A stretch of DNA of 12,538 nt, taken from the NCBI GenBank assembly GCA_913044085.1, contig CAJWNW010000044.1, positions 1 through 12,538 on the forward strand, written 5' to 3'. The stretch is from an uncultured Flavobacteriaceae bacterium (GTDB lineage: Bacteria > Bacteroidota > Bacteroidia > Flavobacteriales > Flavobacteriaceae). This document shows, piece by piece, positions 7,287 through 12,538 of the stretch. The position numbers and the translations under genes are program-made. Position 1 is the first letter of the stretch, and each line of letters opens with the position of its first letter. The notes under the pieces were generated by a model, which worked only from the letters and a program-made list of their open reading frames with translations, had not been told where the DNA came from and ran no database searches.

Positions 7287-8207
7287 ATGAATAAATTTAT
7301 CATTTCAATTGTTGGCCCAACAGGTATTGGAAAAACGGACTTAAGTTTAAAATTGGCGGCCCATTTTCAAACAGAGATAATCTCTGCCGACTCCCGCCAG
7401 TTTTTTAAAGAAATTCCCATTGGTACAGCAGCTCCAAAAAATGAAGAATTGGCATTAATTCCACATCATTTTATTCATAACAAATCCATCACAGATAACT
7501 ACAGCGTGGGGCATTACGAAAAAGAAGTTTTAGATTGTATTGAAAAACTGCACCAAAAACACGATGTTTTAATTTTAATTGGAGGCTCGGGGCTGTATGT
7601 TAAATCCGTTTTAGAAGGCTTGGATGACTTCCCTGAGATAGATTCAAAGATTCGCGAGCAATTAAATTTAGAGCTCAAAACAGAAGGCATTATGGCCTTG
7701 CAAAAAGAACTTAAAGCCAAAGATCCTGAAACGTATGCAAAAATAGATTTAGAAAATTCTCACAGAATAATCCGGGTCCTTGAAATATGTAGAGGTGCAG
7801 GAAAACCTTACAGTCAGTTCATAAACAAGGATAAGGTTAAAAGAGGCTTCACCCCTATTTCAATTGGTTTGGATGCAGCGCGAGACATTGTTTATGAGCG
7901 CATCAATAAAAGAGTGGATCAGATGCTCAAAAACGGCCTGCTTAAAGAAGCCCATACTGTCTACAAACACAAAGGGATGAATGCACTAAATACCGTTGGT
8001 TATAAAGAATTATTTGAACACTTTGCGGGTAACTGGACCTTAGACTTTGCAGTGGAAGAAATCAAAAAAAATTCACGCCGTTTTGCCAAAAGACAATTGA
8101 CTTGGTTTAAAAAAAATAAAAATACGCAATGGCATGATTATCAAACTCCTTTTAAGATCATCCTGAGTGAAATCAAAACAGAAATTTCAAAGCTATCTAA
8201 TCATTAA
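7287..8207 (+). CDS. miaA: tRNA dimethylallyltransferase
   Basis: The 306-residue product has the full length of MiaA, the enzyme that transfers dimethylallyl from DMAPP to N6 of A37 in tRNAs reading UNN codons, the first step toward ms2i6A. Visible motifs are the P-loop GPTGIGKT (10-17), ISADSRQFFKEIPIGTAAP (32-50) with the catalytic Asp35 (Bacteroidetes carry DSRQFF where proteobacteria have DSMQVY), LIGGSGLYVKSVLEGL, ENSHRIIRVLEI, and the C-terminal NTVGYKEL and RRFAKRQLTWFKK tRNA-binding segments. ATG 7287 is the first start of the frame and puts the P-loop at the normal position. The gene follows the Exo/GIY-YIG gene by 78 bases. Its 3' end overlaps the convergent response regulator gene by 11 bases with no terminator visible between them. 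Confidence 0.97.
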   Translation: MNKFIISIVGPTGIGKTDLSLKLAAHFQTEIISADSRQFFKEIPIGTAAPKNEELALIPHHFIHNKSITDNYSVGHYEKEVLDCIEKLHQKHDVLILIGGSGLYVKSVLEGLDDFPEIDSKIREQLNLELKTEGIMALQKELKAKDPETYAKIDLENSHRIIRVLEICRGAGKPYSQFINKDKVKRGFTPISIGLDAARDIVYERINKRVDQMLKNGLLKEAHTVYKHKGMNALNTVGYKELFEHFAGNWTLDFAVEEIKKNSRRFAKRQLTWFKKNKNTQWHDYQTPFKIILSEIKTEISKLSNH

Positions 8208-8898
8208 TTACCAATCGGAATCCTTCGCCATGAATGTTTAAAATTTCAACTTTTGGGTCTAGTTTTAAATATTTCCTAAGCTTTGCTATATAAACATCCA
8301 TACTTCTTGAAGTGAAATAGTTGTCGTCTCTCCAAATTTTGGTCAATGCGATTTCACGTGGCATCAAATCATTGACGTGTAGTGCCAAAAGTCTTAAAAG
8401 CTCGTTCTCTTTTGGTGATAGTTTTATTTGTGTATCTCCTTGTATTAAAAACCGAAGCTTGGAATTCAACTTAAAACTTCCTATTTCAAATTCAAATTGC
8501 TTACTGTCTGCAATACTTTCAACTGTTTTTCGTTGAATAATAGCTTTAATTTTCAACAATAAGACTTCACTATCAAAAGGTTTATTTAAATAATCATCAG
8601 CACCGATCTTGTAGCCTTTTAAAACATCTTCTTTTAATGATTTCGCCGTGAGAAAAATAATTGGCACTTCTTTGTCCTTTTCTCTAATTTCTTGTGCTAG
8701 TGTAAAGCCATCCTTATAGGGCATCATTACATCTAAAATACAAAGATGGAAATCTGACTTTTTGAACTTCTCAAAGCCTTCCATACCATTTTTTGCTAGC
8801 ACGACTTCGTAGTCGTTAATTGTTAAGTATTCCTTTAAAACAGTCCCAAAATTTGGGTCATCTTCTACCAGTAAAATTCGTTTTGTGATTTCTTCCAT
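8197..8898 (-). CDS. OmpR-family response regulator, RprY-like
   Basis: The 233-residue product has an N-terminal receiver domain with the acidic pocket (Glu12, Asp13, Asp14), the phosphoacceptor Asp56 in LCILDVMMP, the switch Thr84 in FLTAKS and Lys106 in NKPF. A C-terminal winged-helix domain follows (about 135-231) with LSPKENELL, RSMDVYIAKLRKYL and the wing NIHGEGFRL. It should be phosphorylated by the kinase encoded 4 bases upstream and act as a DNA-binding transcription regulator. Its closest known type is the RprY-like regulator of Bacteroidetes; target genes cannot be inferred here. The kinase stop and this ATG are separated by CACT only, so expression is coupled. Its 3' end overlaps miaA by 11 bases, tail to tail. 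Confidence 0.95.
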   Translation of the reverse strand: MEEITKRILLVEDDPNFGTVLKEYLTINDYEVVLAKNGMEGFEKFKKSDFHLCILDVMMPYKDGFTLAQEIREKDKEVPIIFLTAKSLKEDVLKGYKIGADDYLNKPFDSEVLLLKIKAIIQRKTVESIADSKQFEFEIGSFKLNSKLRFLIQGDTQIKLSPKENELLRLLALHVNDLMPREIALTKIWRDDNYFTSRSMDVYIAKLRKYLKLDPKVEILNIHGEGFRLVIND

Positions 8899-8902
8899 AG
8901 TG

Positions 8903-9805
8903 TTATGATATTAGTGGTAATTTAATGGTGAAGGTACTTCCTTTCCATTTTTCGCTCTCAACAGTGATGACGCCTTGATGATTTTCAACAATTCGTTTCA
9001 CATTTGATAGACCAAGGCCGTGGCCTTTAACATTGTGAACATCGCCTGTGTGTTCACGATAAAACTCTTCAAAAATTCTTCCTAGGGCTGATTTACCAAT
9101 TCCAATGCCTTGATCTTTTATGGACATCAAAATATTATTTCCAATATTTTCTGTAGTCACATCAATTCTTGGAGGGCCTTCTGAATATTTTACAGCATTG
9201 TCTAGAATATTGACGATGACATTCGTGAAATAAGACTCGTTGGCAATAATTGAGCATTTAAATGCTTTAAAATTGGTTTTGATATACCCATCTCTACTTT
9301 GTACAATTAACTCAACATGGGTTATGGCGTCTAAAATTAAATCGTGAAGCTGAAATCTGTCTTTGCTAATAATTAATTGTTTTTTTTGAAGTTTGGAGAT
9401 GCGAAGTACATTTTCGACCTGAGCGTTCATCCGTTTATTTTCTTCTTTTATCATAGAAATGTAGGTATGTACCTTTTCTTTATTGTTGAAGATTTTTGGG
9501 TTTTTAATAGCATCTAAAGCCAAGCTAATTGTCGCAATTGGTGTTTTAAATTCATGTGTCATATTGTTGATGAAGTCTGATTTCATTTGAGATATTTTAC
9601 GCTGGCGAATTAATTGATAGACGGCGCTCATATAACCAATTATGATAATTAAAGTGAAAACAAGAGAGAGCAATGTGATGACAACAATATCTTGTTCTTC
9701 TTTCGTTTTGAGAATATTATTTATATAATAAGCTTGAACAAATACAATTCCGATGAGCGATAAACTCATAAGAATAACCAGTACTGAAAATAATTTTTTA
9801 TTCAC
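8903..9805 (-). CDS. Sensor histidine kinase, RprX-like, apparently lacking its periplasmic sensor domain
   Basis: A 300-residue membrane kinase that should phosphorylate the regulator encoded just downstream. It has TM1 (about residues 6-24), a loop of only about 15 residues (25-40), TM2 (about 41-58), no HAMP domain, the H-box FINNMTHEFKTPIA with His84, the N-box NVIVNILDNAVKYS (Asn203), DQGIGIG (231-237), FEEFYRE and GHGLGLS (261-267). All catalytic parts are intact. Related flavobacterial kinases share the NKKLF...VILMSLSLIGI...VQ...KEEQ start and the TLIIIIGY...SA.YQLIRQR segment. From memory they have roughly 200 further residues of periplasmic domain between the two, for about 500 in total. 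Here KEEQ runs directly into TM2. The start is GTG 9805, preceded by GCGAG; the conserved N-terminus supports it. This may be a natural in-frame deletion or an assembly artefact. Confidence 0.92.
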   Translation of the reverse strand: MNKKLFSVLVILMSLSLIGIVFVQAYYINNILKTKEEQDIVVITLLSLVFTLIIIIGYMSAVYQLIRQRKISQMKSDFINNMTHEFKTPIATISLALDAIKNPKIFNNKEKVHTYISMIKEENKRMNAQVENVLRISKLQKKQLIISKDRFQLHDLILDAITHVELIVQSRDGYIKTNFKAFKCSIIANESYFTNVIVNILDNAVKYSEGPPRIDVTTENIGNNILMSIKDQGIGIGKSALGRIFEEFYREHTGDVHNVKGHGLGLSNVKRIVENHQGVITVESEKWKGSTFTIKLPLIS

Positions 9806-9809
9806 CTCG

Positions 9810-9817
9810 CAAAATTA
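9810..9817 (-). promoter_or_regulatory. Putative -7 promoter box for the HK/RR operon (TAATTTTG)
   Basis: The minus strand reads TAATTTTG, a full TAnnTTTG match, only 4 bases (CGAG) before the GTG start of the kinase gene. If used, transcription would begin at or next to the start codon, giving a nearly leaderless mRNA. No -33 element stands out. The box sits in the 70-base gap after coaE. Confidence 0.4.
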
Positions 9818-9875
9818 GAATATTTGGGATAATTTTGGATATTTTTAACTTGCTATTAACTAAAATGTTAAAATT

Positions 9876-10472
9876 TTATAAATTATAAGTTTCTTTGTGA
9901 ATTGTATTGTGAATGTCATAAACCTGTTTTTGTGTATCATCCAAATCTACATTGATAATCACAAAGTCTGATTTCGCAGTTTTTTCTAAATCTTGCAATT
10001 GGTTGGACATTAAAGCCTTAATTTTTGCTAAAGAAGCTTGATCTCTCTCAATAATCCGTTGTACACGCATCGACTCTGGGGCGGTAACGGTTAAAATATA
10101 ATCAAATTGATTTTCCGCAGCAATTTCAAATATAATAGCAACTTCTTTGACAACATAAACTGAGGTCTGTATTGACAGCCATGAATTAAAATCCAAAGCC
10201 ACCTCAGGGTGCACCAGCGCATTTATTTGTTTTAAAAGCACCTTGTTATTAAAAATCTTTTCAGATATAAATCCTTTATTTAATTGATTTTGCTTGTAAG
10301 CATCTTCTCCTAAAAGTTGCTTTATCTTTTGCTTTAAATCTTTTGATGATTGCATCAATGTTTTGGCGGCTTTATCCGCATTATAAACAGGAACCTCAAG
10401 TGCCTCAAACATTTTAGCAACGGTTGTTTTTCCACTTCCAATTCCGCCAGTAAGTCCTAAAACTTTAGTCAT
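9876..10472 (-). CDS. coaE: Dephospho-CoA kinase
   Basis: The 198-residue product has the length of CoaE, the cytoplasmic enzyme that phosphorylates the 3'-hydroxyl of dephospho-CoA with ATP in the last step of coenzyme A synthesis. Visible motifs are the P-loop GGIGSGKTT (9-17), VYNADKAAK with the conserved Asp33, the HPEV segment (LVHPEVALDF) and the lid-region arginines RVQRIIERDQAS. ATG 10472 lies inside the end of the ybbR-like gene, giving an 8-base overlap (ATGACTAA), so translation is likely coupled. It is the last gene of the leftward GT2-ybbR-coaE operon; 70 bases separate it from the kinase gene, which has its own promoter box. Confidence 0.96.
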   Translation of the reverse strand: MTKVLGLTGGIGSGKTTVAKMFEALEVPVYNADKAAKTLMQSSKDLKQKIKQLLGEDAYKQNQLNKGFISEKIFNNKVLLKQINALVHPEVALDFNSWLSIQTSVYVVKEVAIIFEIAAENQFDYILTVTAPESMRVQRIIERDQASLAKIKALMSNQLQDLEKTAKSDFVIINVDLDDTQKQVYDIHNTIHKETYNL

Positions 10473-11427
10473 TACTTTTTTTAATTACATACTCTAACTT
10501 ATTTATTTGAAGTGATGCGTTCTTGACTGTTGTTGGATAGGATTCTAAAATTGGTGTTAACATGTTAGTTGAATTATCAAGTTTATTATAATCGCACGAA
10601 ACAACAAAATCAGTAGCATCAATGCTGTTGTAAGAACTCAAGTTTGTATAAAATACAACAGGGACTTCTTTTGGGAAAATTGACAGACTAATGGCCTCGG
10701 GTAAATTAATTACACTTACTGGTATGTTTAATTTACCTTCCGTGAATTTATCAACTTTACCTTTGACTTGAACAAATTTATTTGAAAAAATTAAATTTGG
10801 TGTGATTTCTAATGCAACAGTCTGGTTAATGTCTTTTTTTACGTCTTTAAGTAAAAGATTTGATGTAATAACACTAGAAATAGAATCCAACAAAATTTTA
10901 GGCCCTACAACTGTGATGGAGTCTGGATGACTTTTTAAGTCATTTAAAAGGTCATAACCTAAAGCAAATTCAGGAGTTGCACGAACAACTACTGGGATTT
11001 TCTTTATTGATTGAACATCGTAGGAAAATGAAACCGTATTTGGAGTAATGGCTTCAACGACAACATCACTATCAAAATAATTCAACAATATTAAGTCCTT
11101 GGGGTTGGTACGCCAATAATAGGAAGAGCGGTCTTTTTCCAATTTGGTAACATCAATTTCAATAGCTAAGTCCTTAAATGCATATTTAAGCATATTAAAA
11201 CCTTGAGTTTTAATAGTAACACTGACATAATCGGGCTTTTTTTTAGTCAATATTTCTTGTGTGCTAAGTTGCGTAGGAATAAGTTTTAATCGAAGCGTTT
11301 GATTCAATTGATTTGATAATTTTGCAACCATTGATATGATAAAAGCCAAAACTAAAAATAGTACAAACACATTAAAGCGTTTGATCTGAATCCAGTTTAT
11401 TAAAATCGATTTTAACTTCTGTATCAT
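10465..11427 (-). CDS. YbbR-like (CdaR-like) domain protein, membrane anchored
   Basis: The 320-residue product has a short cytoplasmic N-terminus, one membrane segment (about 19-35, NVFVLFLVLAFIISMVA) and a beta-rich extracytoplasmic part with YbbR-type repeats. For example, IPVVVRATPEFALGYDL...PDSITVVGP (about residues 143-176) carries the typical xPDSVxVxGP-like turn. In Firmicutes the related CdaR controls the diadenylate cyclase CdaA, but no cyclase gene is in this window, so that role cannot be assumed here. From memory, the ybbR-coaE pairing is usual in flavobacteria. Its ATG directly follows the stop of the glycosyltransferase gene (TAA-ATG, no gap), and its own end overlaps coaE by 8 bases, so all three are one operon. 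Function in this lineage is unknown. Confidence 0.82.
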   Translation of the reverse strand: MIQKLKSILINWIQIKRFNVFVLFLVLAFIISMVAKLSNQLNQTLRLKLIPTQLSTQEILTKKKPDYVSVTIKTQGFNMLKYAFKDLAIEIDVTKLEKDRSSYYWRTNPKDLILLNYFDSDVVVEAITPNTVSFSYDVQSIKKIPVVVRATPEFALGYDLLNDLKSHPDSITVVGPKILLDSISSVITSNLLLKDVKKDINQTVALEITPNLIFSNKFVQVKGKVDKFTEGKLNIPVSVINLPEAISLSIFPKEVPVVFYTNLSSYNSIDATDFVVSCDYNKLDNSTNMLTPILESYPTTVKNASLQINKLEYVIKKSND

Positions 11428-12435
11428 TTAGGATTTAAAAAATAGTTTTGGAAAAAGAGTCGTTTCAGGTTTTCGAGATATTTTCAACTTTAGGGTAGAT
11501 TTCAGAAAACCTAGTCCATAGCCAGAAAATTGAATCAAAATTGCAGGCATACACAAAATGCTTACAATAATATTAGCCGTACTTTTCAATGCCATCATAA
11601 ATACTGTCAAAAAATAAGCACCATATATATACAGCCCCCATTTAAAATCATAAATAAGCAACAGTAAACTAATTAGAAATACGACTGTGAAAAACGAAGG
11701 AAACCAATATGCAGTTTTTTTTGAATGCGGGTACCATTTGTTTAGAATTGGCCGTACCTGTCCAAACTTGTAAACTTGTAGTAAGAAACTTTTAAAAGAA
11801 ATTCGACGCTTGTGGTAAACATAAGCTTTAGAAATTAAGCAAAGTTTATACCCCATGTCTTTCAATCTAATTGAAAGATCGGGGTCTTCACCTGGATGAA
11901 TGTTCCCAAATCCACCAGAAGCTAGAAAAGCTTCTTTTGAAATCCCCATATTAAAACTGCGAGGCTCATAACCATCAATTTCTTTATCTCCTCCTCTAAT
12001 CCCTCCGGTTGTAATTTTAGAAGTCATTGTGAAGTTGATGGCTTTTTGAAGTTCTGAAAAATTATGTTTAGCGGCATCTGGACCACCAAAACAATCTACA
12101 TAATTTTTCTCTAAAAACGATATAACTTCTGTAAGATAGTGTTTTGGTAAAATGCAATCGCAATCCAGTACAATAAAATAATGCCCTTTCGCGCGCTCCA
12201 TTCCATAATTACGAGAATGTCCAGGGCCTGTATTTTTTTTGTAATAATAACTAATATTGAGCTGGGATTGAAAATGTTCAATAATGAGGCGTGCATCCAG
12301 ACTTGATCCATCTTCAACAATGACAATTTCAAAGGTTTTGGAGACTTCTAATTTACAAAAACTTTCTAACAATTCTCGCACTTCTTCTGGGCGGTTGTAA
12401 ACTGGAATAATGAATGAAAAATCGCTAGCAATCAT
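11428..12435 (-). CDS. Glycosyltransferase family 2, membrane associated
   Basis: The 335-residue product has an N-terminal GT-A domain: FSFIIPVYNRPEEV (6-19), IVIVEDGSS (37-45), GPGHSRNYGMERAKG (70-84), the metal-binding DxD in VLDCDCILP (Asp91 and Asp93), NMGISKEAFLASGGF (162-176) and the catalytic-base region PGEDPDLSIRL (Glu183, Asp184). The C-terminus has about three hydrophobic segments (roughly 245-262, 265-282 and 288-310), so the enzyme is probably anchored in the inner membrane facing the cytoplasm. It should transfer a sugar from a nucleotide-sugar donor to a lipid or polysaccharide acceptor; donor and acceptor cannot be read from sequence. It starts the leftward operon with ybbR and coaE. 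ATG 12435 gives the normal distance to the first beta strand, and a promoter-like box lies 4 bases upstream. Confidence 0.92.
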   Translation of the reverse strand: MIASDFSFIIPVYNRPEEVRELLESFCKLEVSKTFEIVIVEDGSSLDARLIIEHFQSQLNISYYYKKNTGPGHSRNYGMERAKGHYFIVLDCDCILPKHYLTEVISFLEKNYVDCFGGPDAAKHNFSELQKAINFTMTSKITTGGIRGGDKEIDGYEPRSFNMGISKEAFLASGGFGNIHPGEDPDLSIRLKDMGYKLCLISKAYVYHKRRISFKSFLLQVYKFGQVRPILNKWYPHSKKTAYWFPSFFTVVFLISLLLLIYDFKWGLYIYGAYFLTVFMMALKSTANIIVSILCMPAILIQFSGYGLGFLKSTLKLKISRKPETTLFPKLFFKS

Positions 12436-12439
12436 AAAA

Positions 12440-12447
12440 CAAATTTA
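12440..12447 (-). promoter_or_regulatory. Putative -7 promoter box for the GT2-ybbR-coaE operon (TAAATTTG)
   Basis: The minus strand reads TAAATTTG, a full TAnnTTTG match, ending 4 bases (TTTT) before the ATG of the glycosyltransferase. It lies between the right-edge terminator and the gene, where an operon promoter is expected. As with the kinase operon, the spacing implies a very short or absent leader. No -33 match is apparent. Confidence 0.45.
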
Positions 12448-12490
12448 CATAATGCATTTGAATTAAAAAGGTTTTTAAAATTTAAGCATA

Positions 12491-12516
12491 AAAAACTCCG
12501 CCGAAGCGGAGTTTTT
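12491..12516 (-). terminator. Strong rho-independent terminator with UUCG loop, probably of a leftward gene beyond the window
   Basis: An 11-base-pair perfect stem (AAAAACTCCGC pairing with GCGGAGTTTTT) closes a 4-base loop. The A and T tracts at both ends make it usable in both directions. On the minus strand the loop reads TTCG closed by C-G, the exceptionally stable C(UUCG)G tetraloop; on the plus strand it reads CGAA. This favours the minus strand as the working direction, so it likely ends a leftward gene entering from the right. A minus frame ending FLKQLKI with its TAA at 12517-12515 could be that gene's tail, but seven residues are too few to call. The hairpin insulates the GT2 operon. 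Confidence 0.9.
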
Positions 12517-12538
12517 AAATTTTAAGTTGTTTTAAAAA

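Overview
This window looks like ordinary chromosome from a low-GC member of the Bacteroidetes, most likely a marine-type Flavobacteriaceae. The reasons are the A+T-rich composition, the near absence of Shine-Dalgarno sequences, TAnnTTTG-type -7 promoter boxes ahead of the inferred transcription units, and a gene set typical of that family: a DUF5686 outer-membrane protein beside pcm, DUF1015 followed by yggS, a DnaQ/GIY-YIG fusion, an RprXY-like two-component pair, and GT2-ybbR-coaE. I see no mobile element, tRNA, rRNA, CRISPR array or phage gene, and no gene-free stretch longer than about 150 bases.

Layout, left to right. Positions 1-1295 (+) are the C-terminal part of a DUF5686-type outer-membrane protein that enters from the left edge. 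It meets pcm (1292-1933, -) tail to tail. A 144-base divergent promoter region follows. It starts a rightward cluster: a Gfo/Idh/MocA oxidoreductase (2078), a 3-hydroxyacyl-CoA dehydrogenase (3048), DUF1015 (3961), the PLP-homeostasis protein YggS (5171) and a DnaQ-exonuclease/GIY-YIG endonuclease fusion. That last gene seems to start at a rare ATT codon (5841). After 78 bases with their own promoter box comes miaA (7287-8207). It overlaps tail to tail with a leftward histidine kinase/response regulator operon (9805-8197). To the right is a second leftward operon: glycosyltransferase 2, a YbbR-like protein and coaE (12435-9876), with touching or overlapping genes. The window closes with a strong hairpin terminator. 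Its C(UUCG)G loop on the minus strand suggests it ends a leftward gene beyond the right edge.

The genes are mostly housekeeping: protein repair (Pcm), tRNA modification (MiaA), coenzyme A synthesis (CoaE), PLP homeostasis (YggS), DNA repair (Exo/GIY-YIG), and envelope or signalling functions (DUF5686, GT2, YbbR, HK/RR). The two points most worth following up are the histidine kinase, which appears to have lost the whole periplasmic sensor domain normal for its family, and the Exo/GIY-YIG gene, which has no ATG, GTG or TTG start that keeps its catalytic motif. I did not find a convincing new multi-gene system.
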